Assembly (NCBI GenBank): GCA_944392275.1
Contig: CALXWA010000002.1
Location: 310,001-374,000, forward strand
Origin: an uncultured Alphaproteobacteria bacterium
GTDB lineage: Bacteria; Pseudomonadota; Alphaproteobacteria; RF32; CAG-239
Reading direction: 5' to 3'
Length of the DNA stretch: 64,000 bases
Both the position numbers and the translations under genes were made by a program. The number at the start of each line of letters is the position of its first letter. Position 1 is the first letter of the stretch. A model generated the notes under the pieces. The model searched no databases, was not told the origin of the DNA, and saw only the letters and a program-made list of their open reading frames with translations. Below, one piece after another: positions 17,306-26,972 of this stretch.

Positions 17306-17853
17306 TATTTTTTGAGTTTGAGGTTGCGAACTTCTTTAACGGCTGGAATATAGGTCTTGAGTATTTTCTCAACGCCTTCTTTTAAGGTAACGGCGGCATA
17401 GGGGCAGCCAGAACAAGACCCGAGCATCTCAACATAAACAATTCCGGCATCAAAACAATGAAATTTGATGTCTCCGCCATCTTGTTTTACGGCCGGTCGG
17501 ATACGTGCGTTTATTAAACCAATGATTTGTTTTACAATTTCTTCTTCCGTTGGTTGTTCGGCCGGAGCATCAATAACTGCCTCTTCTCCGGTTGCCAGGT
17601 AATCCATGATTTCTGCCAAAATTTGTGGTTTGAGGACATCCCACGCCATGTCGTTTTCTTTGGTGACGGAAATCATGTCTTTGGTTATGAAAACCGATAC
17701 AATTCCGCCAATATCAAACAATTGTTCGGCTAAAGGAGATTTGCGAATGGATTTTGCATCAATAAACTCAGCACTCCCTTCTTTCAGAATAGGGCGGGGC
17801 GGAAAAAAATTTAAGACATTTGCTTCCGGTGTTTCTTGAGTTTCAATTAGCAT
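17305..17853 (-). CDS. nfuA: NifU-like Fe-S cluster scaffold (Nfu)
   Basis: Nfu proteins carry a [4Fe-4S] cluster at a dimer interface and deliver it to client enzymes. The 182-residue product has an N-terminal Nfu domain ('SPLAEQLFDIGGIVSVFIT') and a C-terminal NifU domain with 'RPAVKQDGGDIKFHCF' and the cluster motif Cys147-x2-Cys150 in 'MLGSCSGCPYAAVTLKEGVE'. This two-domain form is typical of alphaproteobacteria and mitochondria. It overlaps the DUF2333 gene by 11 bp and the Bax-like gene by 1 bp. The symbol is by family and not proof of orthology to E. coli NfuA. Confidence 0.9.
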   Translation of the reverse strand: MLIETQETPEANVLNFFPPRPILKEGSAEFIDAKSIRKSPLAEQLFDIGGIVSVFITKDMISVTKENDMAWDVLKPQILAEIMDYLATGEEAVIDAPAEQPTEEEIVKQIIGLINARIRPAVKQDGGDIKFHCFDAGIVYVEMLGSCSGCPYAAVTLKEGVEKILKTYIPAVKEVRNLKLKK

Positions 17854-18889
17854 GAGAGTATCCTTTTGATGATTTTTCTAGTTTATCGGTTATTCTTTGG
17901 GTAATGAAAGCGGCTTTGGTTAAGTAATAGCTTAAAGTAACCAAAGAATTTGGGTGGACGGAACTATCTAGTGTTCCGTTACGAATAAGCGAAGGGTTGA
18001 GCAAAGTGGCGTCTTCCAGATATTTGATAGCTCGTGTCCAATCCTCGTAGAGCTCATGAGCGAGAATTTGTTCTTTATAATCGTTTCCAAGTGTTTTTAA
18101 TAGTAAAACATAGGCGTAAGCTTTGCCCTGATTGTAGTAAAAGACACTATCCGAGCGAAAATCAAAACAGTCACTACTGTGTTCGCGAATATGGTTTTCA
18201 AGGCTCAAGACACCTCGCCAGAGGTTGTCGGTTATGGATTGGGTCAGGGCGGCTAAATCGTCCGAATTTTTGTAAAATAAGTATTCTCCGTCAGCAAGGG
18301 CTTGATTATATTCGTCTAAAAAGCGTGCGGCTTTCCGGTATTGGCTGTTGGCCGAAGGAGCTGGGGTTAAATGATTTTGTGGAGAAAACATCCAGATCGT
18401 TCCGGAGTAGCGAAGGTGTTCCGAGGCTTTTTTTAAGGTGTTAAGGCTTTCTTTAGAGGCAGAAGGTTGACGTTTGGCAAAGACAAAGGTGGTGCGACTT
18501 ATGGCATTCATTAGGCCCATTTGAAAAGCGGGCATATTGTCCAAAAAGTAGGACGGAAAAATAAATGGTAGATTAGGTGTCCATAAGTGGTCATTTACTT
18601 CTCTTTTAATTAAGAAGGACATCATTTCTATGATTTGGGATTGTTGGGGGGGGACTTTTAATTCATAATCCGTTGTTTTATCAATCTTGTTAACCAGGTA
18701 GCCGCCAATGGGGTAATAGAGAATAATAAAACAAAACAACAATGTTCCTAATAAATGACTCCATGACCGGAAAAAGGACAAAAGATGCCCTATCTTTGAT
18801 GTGAAATCAATTTTGCTGAAAATTTTTTGCAGAGATAAAAATAAAATTTTGGCAAAGTTTGTTATTATTTTGCTGGTGTCTTTGAACAT
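17843..18889 (-). CDS. DUF2333 family membrane-anchored protein
   Basis: The 348-residue product has one membrane helix near residues 46-66 ('LGTLLFCFIILYYPIGGYL') and a large periplasmic-type domain with the DUF2333 hallmarks 'REVNDHLWTPNLPFIFPS' and 'LDNMPAFQMGLMNAISRTTF'. The family has no known activity. It overlaps murJ by 25 bp upstream and nfu by 11 bp downstream, so it is part of a compact murJ-DUF2333-nfu-bax operon. Confidence 0.8.
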   Translation of the reverse strand: MFKDTSKIITNFAKILFLSLQKIFSKIDFTSKIGHLLSFFRSWSHLLGTLLFCFIILYYPIGGYLVNKIDKTTDYELKVPPQQSQIIEMMSFLIKREVNDHLWTPNLPFIFPSYFLDNMPAFQMGLMNAISRTTFVFAKRQPSASKESLNTLKKASEHLRYSGTIWMFSPQNHLTPAPSANSQYRKAARFLDEYNQALADGEYLFYKNSDDLAALTQSITDNLWRGVLSLENHIREHSSDCFDFRSDSVFYYNQGKAYAYVLLLKTLGNDYKEQILAHELYEDWTRAIKYLEDATLLNPSLIRNGTLDSSVHPNSLVTLSYYLTKAAFITQRITDKLEKSSKGYSHAN

Positions 18890-20466
18890 TTGCGGTTACC
18901 TTTTTTTAGTAAGACAGACATGATTTCTTTAATGTCCAATACATTTGTCAGTTTAGCCGTTATTAAAAAACTTGCAACACCCAAAATGCATAAAAATCCA
19001 AAAATAGCGAGACGGGGCAAGATTCCTAAAGACAGCCAATCGTTAAACTTAAGATTAACGAAGCATTCTGCGAACAGCAAACACATGGACATGATGATGG
19101 AACAAAAAATAATTTTTCCTATTTTAATTAATAGTTTTTGCGGACAATTCCAGTAGCCTCGTTTTTTTAGACCACGGTAGTATTGCCATAGGGATACAAA
19201 AGCGGCGATAGTTGTCGCTCCGGCGATCCCAACGTGTCCGAATGGTCGCATCAATAAAATTGAAAACAACAAATTTGTTACTAGAACCACAATACTATAT
19301 TTGACGGGGGTCTTGGTGTCTCCACGGGCAAAAAAGTTTGGTGCCAGTGCTTTGACAAAGACGTAGGCCGGGAGTCCGATTGCATAAACAATAACGGCTT
19401 TGGCGGTCATTTGTGTTTCAAAAGAGCCAAATTTTCCATGTTGGAACAAGATGTTGATGATTGGTTCTGCCAAAATAACCAAGGCTGCAGCAGCCGGAAT
19501 GGACAATAATCCTCCGTATTCTATGGCTTTGTCTTGAACCTGGCGTGCTTCATCATCTTGTTTGGCTTTTAGGTGCTGTGATAAAATCGGAAGAACGGCA
19601 ACGCTAATGGCGGCCCCGACAACTCCTAGGGGAAGTTGCTGAAGGCGGTTGGCATAATAGAGCCATGAAATCGCTCCCGTACCAACCAAAGAAACCAATA
19701 TTGTATCAACGACCATATTGATTTGGTAAACGCCGGCCCCTAAAACTCCCGGGGCAATCCTTTTGAACAAGGTGCGGATATCGGCATCTTTTATAAGAGT
19801 AAAAATATTGAACTGAGGGCGGAGGTAGACTTTTTGGCAATGTAAAAAGTAGGTGAGCCATAAAATTTCAATGAAACCGGCAAAGGTTACCCCGACAGCG
19901 ATCCCGTGTGCGGGAGTGTCTCCGAAGGGTACAAAAATGAAGACAGAGGCAATCATCATTAGGTTGAGGATAACCGGGGCTGCCGCCGGTGCGGCAAATT
20001 TGCCCAGAGAGTTTAAAATACCGGATTGAAATGAAACAATGGAGATAAACAATAGAAACGGAAAAGTTATGTGGGAAAGAGAGGTGGCCAACTCGATTTT
20101 TCCATGGTCTTCAATAAAACCCGGAGCCAGAACCTCTACCACCAAGGGCATAAAAATTTCCATCACAATAACAAAAATCCCTAAGAAAAAAGTCAAGACC
20201 GAGATGGCTTGTGCCGCAAAACGAAGAGCTTTTTCTTTATCTTCGCAAACAAGTTTTTGGGAGAGCATTGGAACAAAGGCTGTGGTAAAAGCCCCTTCGG
20301 CAAACAGACTGCGAAACAGATTGGGAAGTTTAAAGGCCACAAAAAAAGCATCGGATACAATTCCGGCTCCTAAAAAGTTTGCCAAAACCATATCCCGAAA
20401 GAAGCCGGTGATACGCGAAACCAGAGTAAATCCGCCAAAGGTTGCAATTGATTTAAATAAGCTCAT
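18865..20466 (-). CDS. murJ: Lipid II flippase MurJ (MviN)
   Basis: MurJ flips lipid II across the inner membrane for peptidoglycan synthesis. The 533-residue product has about 14 membrane helices. The N-terminus reads 'LFKSIATFGGFTLVSRITGF' then 'RDMVLANFLGAG', with 'FFVAFKLPNLFRSLFAEGAF' in the essential central cavity and 'GAISWLYYANRLQQLPLGVV' further on. The basic C-terminus ends 'KKGNRKCSKTPAK'. It heads a four-gene minus-strand operon. Confidence 0.95.
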   Translation of the reverse strand: MSLFKSIATFGGFTLVSRITGFFRDMVLANFLGAGIVSDAFFVAFKLPNLFRSLFAEGAFTTAFVPMLSQKLVCEDKEKALRFAAQAISVLTFFLGIFVIVMEIFMPLVVEVLAPGFIEDHGKIELATSLSHITFPFLLFISIVSFQSGILNSLGKFAAPAAAPVILNLMMIASVFIFVPFGDTPAHGIAVGVTFAGFIEILWLTYFLHCQKVYLRPQFNIFTLIKDADIRTLFKRIAPGVLGAGVYQINMVVDTILVSLVGTGAISWLYYANRLQQLPLGVVGAAISVAVLPILSQHLKAKQDDEARQVQDKAIEYGGLLSIPAAAALVILAEPIINILFQHGKFGSFETQMTAKAVIVYAIGLPAYVFVKALAPNFFARGDTKTPVKYSIVVLVTNLLFSILLMRPFGHVGIAGATTIAAFVSLWQYYRGLKKRGYWNCPQKLLIKIGKIIFCSIIMSMCLLFAECFVNLKFNDWLSLGILPRLAIFGFLCILGVASFLITAKLTNVLDIKEIMSVLLKKGNRKCSKTPAK

Positions 20467-20596
20467 CTTTTGTGCCTAAGTTTTTGTTAAGTTGATTTTA
20501 AGAGATTATAGGTTATAAATTATTAATAATGTTAAAATAAAATGCTTTTTTGTGAAGATAATTGTTGACTCTTGGATAAATGCTGCTACTTTGCTG

Positions 20597-20625
20597 TTGA
20601 CAAAAAGATTTTTTATTGCGATAAT
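20597..20625 (+). promoter_or_regulatory. Strong sigma70-type promoter
   Basis: TTGACA at 20597-20602, 17-bp spacer, GATAAT at 20620-20625. It lies 37 bp before the 20662 gene and is the closest consensus match in the window. Confidence 0.75.
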
Positions 20626-20661
20626 AGACAAAAGAGAAAAATTTATTAACGGAGAAATTTA

Positions 20662-21024
20662 ATGAATAATCAAGAAAAATATAAAGGTTTTTCCAGTGTT
20701 GCGGAAGGAAATTTGGTAGAAGCTTCCGATATGGATAAAATTAATGGTTTTATGCAAAAAATAAGTCATTATCTTGAAAATTTACGGGCTAATCGTCAAG
20801 AAAAGTGGAAAAGTTTAGCACAAGGTAATACGGAAGATGCTCAAGCTGATGTTATTGCTTTGCGTTTGGACGAACAATATAAAGAGATTAGTAAAAAAAT
20901 TGAAGAAACGCGTGCTCAAGCGGCGGCGTTAGTTAAAAAGACAAAAGAAAAAGAAGAAAAACAACGCCAAACGAAAAATACTAAGGTTTCTGTTGCTAAT
21001 AAAACAAGGGAAGGTGGACGCTAG
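20662..21024 (+). CDS. Small coiled-coil protein, 120 aa
   Basis: The product is soluble and strongly helical, with Lys/Glu/Gln-rich heptads ('EQYKEISKKIEETRAQAAAL', 'KKTKEKEEKQRQTKN') and a basic tail ending 'KTREGGR'. No family recognised. A near-consensus promoter and a Shine-Dalgarno-like 'ACGGAGAAATTT' suggest strong expression. A terminator follows, so the gene is monocistronic. The basic tail could bind nucleic acid; that is a guess. Confidence 0.7.
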   Translation: MNNQEKYKGFSSVAEGNLVEASDMDKINGFMQKISHYLENLRANRQEKWKSLAQGNTEDAQADVIALRLDEQYKEISKKIEETRAQAAALVKKTKEKEEKQRQTKNTKVSVANKTREGGR

Positions 21025-21049
21025 TTTTTTTTGATGTCGATTTCTCCGT

Positions 21050-21078
21050 GGCTTTCATTTTTTTGAAAGCCTTTTTTC
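21050..21078 (+). terminator. Terminator after the 20662 gene
   Basis: An 8-bp stem (21050-21057 with 21064-21071) with a T-only loop and a following T run. Confidence 0.88.
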
Positions 21079-21138
21079 TTGCTATTTGTTGAAATTAAGA
21101 GTACCCTTTTACCTATATTATCTTAAATATAAATTATT

Positions 21139-21498
21139 ATGAAAACATTTGATTTTTTTGCAATTACCATTCCTTGGTGGGGTGTGTTGCTGGCAGCTTT
21201 TTCTGCTGTTTTATTATTTATTCATGTGTTTATTGGGCAATTATCGAACAAAATGAAAATTGTTTTGGCTTTTTGCTTGACCGTTTCTTTGATGGCTTGT
21301 TCGTCTGATGTGAAATGGTTGATTGCCGGCGTTCTTTCTTGGATGGGGCTTATCTTGTCCTTTGCCCTCCTTCTTTTGATATTTGATCGGTTGTTTTATG
21401 CCATCTTTTGGCTGAAAGATCGTAAATATCGAGCCAAAAGGAAAGAATATCTTGAAAACACGGAACGTGCTGTTTATGACGGCACTCTTTTTGATTAA
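21139..21498 (+). CDS. Orphan membrane protein, 119 aa
   Basis: Three hydrophobic helices occupy residues about 10-90 ('WWGVLLAAFSAVLLFIHVFI', 'KIVLAFCLTVSLMAC', 'SWMGLILSFALLLLIFDRLF'), followed by a basic stretch 'KDRKYRAKRKEY' that should be cytosolic. 'SLMAC' resembles a lipobox but lies deep in the second helix, so it is probably not one. No family known. The start follows an A/T leader with no Shine-Dalgarno sequence. A bidirectional terminator is shared with typA. Confidence 0.65.
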   Translation: MKTFDFFAITIPWWGVLLAAFSAVLLFIHVFIGQLSNKMKIVLAFCLTVSLMACSSDVKWLIAGVLSWMGLILSFALLLLIFDRLFYAIFWLKDRKYRAKRKEYLENTERAVYDGTLFD

Positions 21499-21527
21499 AA
21501 AAAGGCCTCTTAAAGAGGCCTTTTTTT
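21497..21527. terminator. Bidirectional terminator between the 21139 gene and typA
   Basis: A-tract, stem AGGCCTCTT/AAGAGGCCT and T-tract serve both convergent genes. Confidence 0.9.
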
Positions 21528-23349
21528 AGTTGATAATATCCGGTTTTGCCCGCTTTCTGGCAATTGGGTCTAAGATGCGTTTCCGCAAGCGTAATGTTTT
21601 TGGCGTTACCTCAAGGAGTTCATCTTCTTGGATATAGGATAGACCTTGTTCCAGAGATAATTTGCGTGGCGGAATAAGATCAATTGCTTCATCTTTACCG
21701 GCGGCACGAATATTGGTTAATTGTTTGGCTCGGCACGGGTTAACCTCAATATCATTGGGTTTGGTGTGTTCGCCGATAATCATTCCGACATAAACCGGCA
21801 CTCCGGCATCAATGAACATGGGACCACGATCTTGCAACTTCCACAAAGCGTAAGCAACGGCCGTTCCGGCTTCGGAAGAAATAATCACGCCGTTGCGACG
21901 ACTCTCAATCTCTCCTTTATGCGGTTCGTAATCTTTGAAGATACGGTTCATTACCCCGGTTCCTCTTGTGTCGGTTAAAAATTCTGAGTGATAACCGATT
22001 AATCCACGAGACGGAGCATTAAAAATTAAACGAACTTTGTTTCCGATTTGTGAAGGAATCATTTCAATCAACTCGGCTTTACGGCGGCCGAGTTTTTCAA
22101 CAACGGCACCGGAAAATTCTTCATCAACATCTACGACGACTTCTTCAATCGGCTCTAAAAGGTGACCGTTCTCGTCTCTTTTCATTAAAACTCGCGGACG
22201 AGAAATTGAAAGCTCAAAACCTTCACGACGCATGGTTTCAATCAATACACCAAGCTGGAGTTCTCCACGGCCGGCAACCTCAAAAGAATCGGAGGTATCG
22301 GTACGGGATATTTTGAGGGCAATATTGCCTTCGGCTTCTTTGCATAAACGGTCCCAAATCATACGGGAAGTTACTTTGTCTCCTTCGCGGCCGGCAAGAG
22401 GCGAATCGTTAATCGAAAAAGTCATGGCCAAGGTTGGAGGATCAATCGGTTGAGCATGAATGGCTTGAGTGACCTCCAGAGCACAAATGGTATCGGCAAC
22501 CGTTCCTTTAACAATACCGGCAACCGCAATAATATCTCCGGCGTGAGCCTCTTCCAAACTTTCACGGTTTAGACCGCGATAGGCTAAGATTTTGCTGATA
22601 CGGACACGTTCAATTTCTTTGTTTTCGCCGTTTAGAACTTTTACGGTGTCATTAACCTTTAGTGTTCCGGATTGAACTTTTCCGGTTAACAAACGACCAA
22701 TAAATTTATCCGCTTCCAGAGTTGTCGCAAGCATCGAAAAAGGTTTGTTTGGTTCACAAGCCGGTTCCGGTACAAAGGAGCAAATCAATTCAAATAAGGG
22801 GGTTAAGTCTTTTTTCTCGTCGGTTAGCTCTTTGACAGCCCAGCCGTTGCGGCCGGAAGCATAAAGAACCGGAAAATCTAATTGTTCATCATTGGCATTT
22901 AAGCTGACAAAAAGGTCAAAAACCTCGTTTAAAACTTCATCACAACGGGCATCGGGCTTGTCGGCTTTATTGATAACGACAATCGGGCGTAAACCGAGTT
23001 TTAGTGCTTTCCCGGTAACAAATTTGGTTTGCGGCATCGGTCCTTCAGAGGCATCAACCAACAAAACAACCCCGTCAACCATGGATAAAATACGTTCTAC
23101 CTCTCCACCAAAATCAGCGTGCCCCGGTGTGTCAACAATGTTAATGTGGGTGCCCTTCCAGTTTACGGAAGTGCATTTGGAGAGAATGGTGATCCCGCGT
23201 TCGCGTTCCAGATCGTTGCTGTCCATAACGCAGGTTTCTACTTTTTGATTGTCACGGAATGTTCCGCTTTGTTTAAGAAGCCCGTCGACCATTGTGGTTT
23301 TACCGTGGTCAACATGGGCAATAATGGCAATATTTCTAATTTGCTGCAT
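21526..23349 (-). CDS. typA: Ribosome-binding GTPase TypA/BipA
   Basis: TypA/BipA is a translational GTPase of the EF-G/LepA family that helps 50S assembly and stress growth. The 607-residue product, the same length as in E. coli, has G1 'AHVDHGKTT' (11-19), G3 '[20 protein letters not shown]', G4 'NKAD' and the C-terminal signature '[20 protein letters not shown]'. I chose the ATG at 23349, which gives '[19 protein letters not shown]'; an ATG at 23370 would add seven residues that contain the Shine-Dalgarno-like 'AAGAAAG'. Confidence 0.95.
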   Translation of the reverse strand: MQQIRNIAIIAHVDHGKTTMVDGLLKQSGTFRDNQKVETCVMDSNDLERERGITILSKCTSVNWKGTHINIVDTPGHADFGGEVERILSMVDGVVLLVDASEGPMPQTKFVTGKALKLGLRPIVVINKADKPDARCDEVLNEVFDLFVSLNANDEQLDFPVLYASGRNGWAVKELTDEKKDLTPLFELICSFVPEPACEPNKPFSMLATTLEADKFIGRLLTGKVQSGTLKVNDTVKVLNGENKEIERVRISKILAYRGLNRESLEEAHAGDIIAVAGIVKGTVADTICALEVTQAIHAQPIDPPTLAMTFSINDSPLAGREGDKVTSRMIWDRLCKEAEGNIALKISRTDTSDSFEVAGRGELQLGVLIETMRREGFELSISRPRVLMKRDENGHLLEPIEEVVVDVDEEFSGAVVEKLGRRKAELIEMIPSQIGNKVRLIFNAPSRGLIGYHSEFLTDTRGTGVMNRIFKDYEPHKGEIESRRNGVIISSEAGTAVAYALWKLQDRGPMFIDAGVPVYVGMIIGEHTKPNDIEVNPCRAKQLTNIRAAGKDEAIDLIPPRKLSLEQGLSYIQEDELLEVTPKTLRLRKRILDPIARKRAKPDIIN

Positions 23350-23460
23350 TTTTGTTTCTTTCTTGTTCATAAAATTTGGAAATTCGCTTTACAATACTCT
23401 TTTGATTTTAAATTTCAAGAATTTAGTCGTAAAAAAATCTTATGGGAGAGCTTGTTTTAT

Positions 23461-23491
23461 AAAAAAACGGAGGTGAACCTCCGTTTTTTTT
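23461..23491. terminator. Terminator at the 3' end of the adenosine kinase gene
   Basis: Stem ACGGAGG/CCTCCGT with a 4-nt loop, flanked by A and T tracts. It ends the minus-strand sugar kinase transcript just before the typA promoter region. Confidence 0.85.
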
Positions 23492-23492
23492 C

Positions 23493-24515
23493 TTAAGGAC
23501 GTTTCCCGTAAGCTAAAAGTTTGTTGCGGACCAAACCTCTTAAGCTGACTTCCGGTCTGGCTCCATAGTGCCCGATGATTTCTGCGGCAACGATGGAACC
23601 GATTATGGCACAGGTACCTAAGCTGCGTCCGGCTGTGTAGCCGTATAGAAAACCGGCAGCGTATAAGTCTCCGGCTCCGGTACTGTCTACAATATTTTCA
23701 ACCTTTTCTGCTTCAACAAAGGTCTTGGTCCTTCCGTTTACAACGACCGAACCTTTGGCACTTCGGGTAATGGCGGCAATTTCAACCTCGTTTTTAATAT
23801 TATCTAAGGTCTTGTAAAAATCTTGTTCTTCAAACAAGGCTTTAATTTCTTCTTCGTTGCCAAATAAAATATCAACGTATTTGTTTATGAGTTTTAGAAA
23901 TTCACGCCGATGGCGTTTGACACAAGAAAAATCCGATAAGGTAAAAGCAACTTTTCGATTGTATTTTTGAGCAATCTTGCATGCCTTTAACATGGCTCGT
24001 TGGGCTCCGAATGTGTCCCATAAATAGCCTTCCAGATAAATGATTTTAGAGGCTTTTATTAAATTTTCATCAATATCGGAGGCGGAAAGACGTTTTGATG
24101 CTCCAAGGTATGTAAACATTGAACGTTGAGCGTCCGGGGTTACTAAAACGATGGATCTTCCGGTAACGGGGCCTTCATTGAGCGGAGTGGTAAAAAAGTC
24201 AACTCCGGCGGCACCGATATCCCGAGCAAATTCTTGTCCGAGCTCATCATCATGGACTTTGCCGATAAATGCGGGAGCCCCGCCTAGAGAAGCTATTCCG
24301 GCGACCGTATTGGCGGCAGAGCCTCCGGGGACTTCTCTTTCCGTTATCAAGTCGGCATAGATTTTTCCGGCATCGGCCGCATCTAAAAGAACCATGCTCC
24401 CCTTGGGTAAATCACGTTCTTTGAGAAAGCCTTCTCCGACTTTGGCTAAAACATCTACAATGGCATTGCCTATTCCGAGGACGTCATAATAAATCGAATC
24501 CGGTTTGGAGATCAT
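23493..24515 (-). CDS. PfkB-family kinase, probably adenosine kinase
   Basis: The 340-residue product has the ribokinase fold: 'VLGIGNAIVDVLAKV' at the N-terminus, substrate motif 'VPGGSAANTVAGIASLGGAP', and the catalytic 'DSTGAGDLYAAGFLYGY' with the base Asp near residue 284. Alphaproteobacterial adenosine kinases share the 'GNAIVDV' and 'GGSAANT' motifs, so phosphorylation of adenosine to AMP is the likely reaction, in line with the nucleoside salvage genes near 50 and 55 kb. Another sugar or nucleoside substrate is possible. Confidence 0.82.
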   Translation of the reverse strand: MISKPDSIYYDVLGIGNAIVDVLAKVGEGFLKERDLPKGSMVLLDAADAGKIYADLITEREVPGGSAANTVAGIASLGGAPAFIGKVHDDELGQEFARDIGAAGVDFFTTPLNEGPVTGRSIVLVTPDAQRSMFTYLGASKRLSASDIDENLIKASKIIYLEGYLWDTFGAQRAMLKACKIAQKYNRKVAFTLSDFSCVKRHRREFLKLINKYVDILFGNEEEIKALFEEQDFYKTLDNIKNEVEIAAITRSAKGSVVVNGRTKTFVEAEKVENIVDSTGAGDLYAAGFLYGYTAGRSLGTCAIIGSIVAAEIIGHYGARPEVSLRGLVRNKLLAYGKRP

Positions 24516-24579
24516 TTTTTTTCCTTATCTGGTTAATTGTTCTTTGTTCTTTTTAAATTATTTTTTATTTTCTCGCAAC

Positions 24580-24609
24580 AAAAAAACCTCCGGAATCGGA
24601 GGTTTTTTT
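24580..24609 (-). terminator. Terminator after the ferredoxin gene
   Basis: Stem ACCTCCG/CGGAGGT with a 4-nt loop and flanking A and T tracts. Confidence 0.85.
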
Positions 24610-24625
24610 ACTTTTTGGGTAGGGA

Positions 24626-24865
24626 TTATTCATTAGCACCCGGGCAAATTTTTGCCTGTTCTGCATTAAATTGAATCCATTTTTCATCGGCATCGGCATC
24701 ATTGCAGATTGCTTCTTGCGGGCATTCCGAAATGCATACGCCGCAGTCAATGCAGGTATCCGGATCAACAACCAATTGTGTTTCACATTCATGGAAGGCG
24801 TCAACCGGACAAACGTCAGCACATGTTTTGCATTTGATGCAGGAATCATTAACAACAGATACCAT
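24626..24865 (-). CDS. Bacterial-type 2[4Fe-4S] ferredoxin
   Basis: A 79-residue electron carrier with two complete CxxCxxCxxxCP motifs: Cys9, 12, 15, 19 in 'CIKCKTCADVCPVDAF' and Cys38, 41, 44, 48 in 'CIDCGVCISECPQEAI'. Intact spacing in the first motif argues for two [4Fe-4S] clusters rather than the 7-Fe form common as FdxA in alphaproteobacteria. An acidic C-terminal tail follows. The gene is monocistronic, divergent from htpG. Confidence 0.92.
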   Translation of the reverse strand: MVSVVNDSCIKCKTCADVCPVDAFHECETQLVVDPDTCIDCGVCISECPQEAICNDADADEKWIQFNAEQAKICPGANE

Positions 24866-25002
24866 TACTTTACTCCAATTTATTGTTATAAAATCAGCTT
24901 AAATTTACTCGGTTTATTTAATAAATCAAGTCAAAACTTGCATCGGCGATAAAAAGTTCCCATATATAACTCAGCTTTAATTAAAAACGGGAGATTTTTG
25001 TG

Positions 25003-26841
25003 ATGTCTGAGAAACTTGCCTTTCAGGCCGATGTCAGCAAAATGCTTGATATTGTGATTAATTCCTTGTATTCGGAAAAACAAATTTTTTTAAGAGAACT
25101 GATTTCCAATGCATCGGATGCTTGTGATAAATTAAAATATTTGGCCCTTTCGAATCCGGAAATTACCAAAGCCGGAGGGGCTTTTAAAATCAAAGTTATT
25201 CCTAATGCCAAAGACAATACGTTGACGGTGGCCGATAACGGGATTGGTATGAATCGGGATGATTTAATTTTGCATTTGGGAACAATTGCAAAATCCGGAA
25301 CGGCCGAGTTTGTTAAAAACGTAAAAGATAATGGATCGGCGTTTGATTTAATCGGGCAATTCGGGGTTGGTTTTTATTCGGCTTTTATGGTTGCCGACAA
25401 GGTTGAAATTTTAACTAAAAAAGCCGGCGAGGAAAAGGCTTGGAAATGGGTTTCAAACGGTGTGGACGGATTTGAGATTACAGAAGCCAAAAAAGAGCTA
25501 AACGGGACCGAAATTAAATTGTTTTTGAAAGAAGATGCCAAAGATTATACGGATACAATTTATTTGCGGCATATTATCCGGACCTATTCAGACCATATTG
25601 ATTATCCGATTGTTTTGGATTTGGGTGAGGCCGGAGAAGAAACCGTTAATAGTGGATCGGCTTTATGGATGCGGCATAAGTCTGAGATTACCGAAGATCA
25701 GTACAAAGAATTTTATCGCCATATTTCTAAAAATTTTGATGAACCGTGGATGACGTTGCATTTTAAGGCAGAAGGGAATATTGAATATACCGGTTTGGTT
25801 TATATTCCCTCAGAAGCTCCGTACGATTTGTTTCAACCCGATAAAAAGAACGGCTTGAAACTTTATGTCAATAAAGTCTTTATCTCAGACAAAGTTGAAG
25901 AGTTGATGCCAAATTATTTGCGTTTTGTCCGTGGTGTGGTTGATTCCGCTGATTTGCCGTTGAATATTTCTCGGGAAATGTTGCAACATAATCTTTTGAT
26001 TGAAAAAATTAAGCATGGTCTTATCAGCCGAATTTTGAAAGAATTGAAAAAACGTACCAAAGATTATGAAGACTATATGAAATTTTGGAAAAATTTCGGG
26101 ATTGTGTTTAAGGAAGGAATTTATGAAGATTTTAACAATCGTGAAGAAATTGCTTCTTTGTCTTATTTTGCTTCGACGCATGATTTGGATAAATTGACAA
26201 CGCTTGATGAATATATTGAAAGAGCCGATAAAGAACAAAAGACCATTTATTATATTACCGGCGATAACTTGGCGGTGTTGGCCAATAACCCGCAATTGGA
26301 AGCTTTTAAAAACAAAGGAATCGAAGTATTGCTTTTGGTTGATCCGATTGATGAATTTTGGACACAGGTTTTGGTTAATTACAAAGGATTTGCTATTAAA
26401 AACGTGGCTCAGGCCGATACGGATTTGAAGTGGAAACGCAACGAACAAAAAGCCGACGAGGGAAGTTTGAAAAAACTTGTCGATTATATGCAGGAATTGT
26501 TCCAAAATGAGGTCGGAAAAGTTCAAGTAACCGAAAAACTTGATAAATCTCCGGCCAGCTTGATTGTTGAAAACGGGCAAATGAGTTTGCATTTGGAACG
26601 TTTGATGCGGACACATCAGCAACAGACCGCTTTTGCCAGTACGCGAATCTTAGAGATTAACCCGTATCATCCGTTGATTATAAAATTGGCGGATATGATG
26701 CAAGATGAGGCCTTAAAACCTCAGATTGAAGAAGTGGCAAAGTTGATTTTGGATCAAGCAAAAATTGCCGAAGGCGAAGCCATTAAAGACCCGGCTTTTT
26801 ATGTGGAGGCGTTTAGCCGCTATATTTTGAAAGCAATTTAG
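25003..26841 (+). CDS. htpG: Chaperone HtpG (Hsp90)
   Basis: The ATP-dependent Hsp90 chaperone. The 612-residue product has the N-terminal GHKL ATPase domain with 'LRELISNASDACDKL', 'DNGIGMNRDDL' and 'GQFGVGFYSAFMVADKVEI', the middle domain with 'LYVNKVFISDKVEELMPNYL' then 'RGVVDSADLPLNISREMLQ', and the dimerisation domain. The ATG at 25003 follows 'ACGGGAGA' at 8 bp; an adjoining GTG codon is less likely. A terminator follows. Confidence 0.96.
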   Translation: MSEKLAFQADVSKMLDIVINSLYSEKQIFLRELISNASDACDKLKYLALSNPEITKAGGAFKIKVIPNAKDNTLTVADNGIGMNRDDLILHLGTIAKSGTAEFVKNVKDNGSAFDLIGQFGVGFYSAFMVADKVEILTKKAGEEKAWKWVSNGVDGFEITEAKKELNGTEIKLFLKEDAKDYTDTIYLRHIIRTYSDHIDYPIVLDLGEAGEETVNSGSALWMRHKSEITEDQYKEFYRHISKNFDEPWMTLHFKAEGNIEYTGLVYIPSEAPYDLFQPDKKNGLKLYVNKVFISDKVEELMPNYLRFVRGVVDSADLPLNISREMLQHNLLIEKIKHGLISRILKELKKRTKDYEDYMKFWKNFGIVFKEGIYEDFNNREEIASLSYFASTHDLDKLTTLDEYIERADKEQKTIYYITGDNLAVLANNPQLEAFKNKGIEVLLLVDPIDEFWTQVLVNYKGFAIKNVAQADTDLKWKRNEQKADEGSLKKLVDYMQELFQNEVGKVQVTEKLDKSPASLIVENGQMSLHLERLMRTHQQQTAFASTRILEINPYHPLIIKLADMMQDEALKPQIEEVAKLILDQAKIAEGEAIKDPAFYVEAFSRYILKAI

Positions 26842-26862
26842 AGCGGCTGAAGTTCTTTTGAG

Positions 26863-26901
26863 AAAAGCGTATGTTCAAATTTTGGGACATACGCTTTTTT
26901 T
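26863..26901 (+). terminator. Terminator after htpG
   Basis: A 12-bp perfect stem (26863-26874 with 26887-26898) and a T run. Confidence 0.9.
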
Positions 26902-26972
26902 CAAAAGATGAAAGCTTAAAGGGATTTTAATTTTTTTTGTATAAGGTAAGGGTATTTTATAAGGAGAATCGA

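Noticed and set aside
24565..24855. A 96-codon frame overlapping the ferredoxin gene on the same strand.
   Set aside because: It is a frame shadow; the ferredoxin frame has all eight cluster cysteines.
25885..26622. A 245-codon open frame antisense to htpG.
   Set aside because: Codon usage shadow of a conserved chaperone; no start signal or family.
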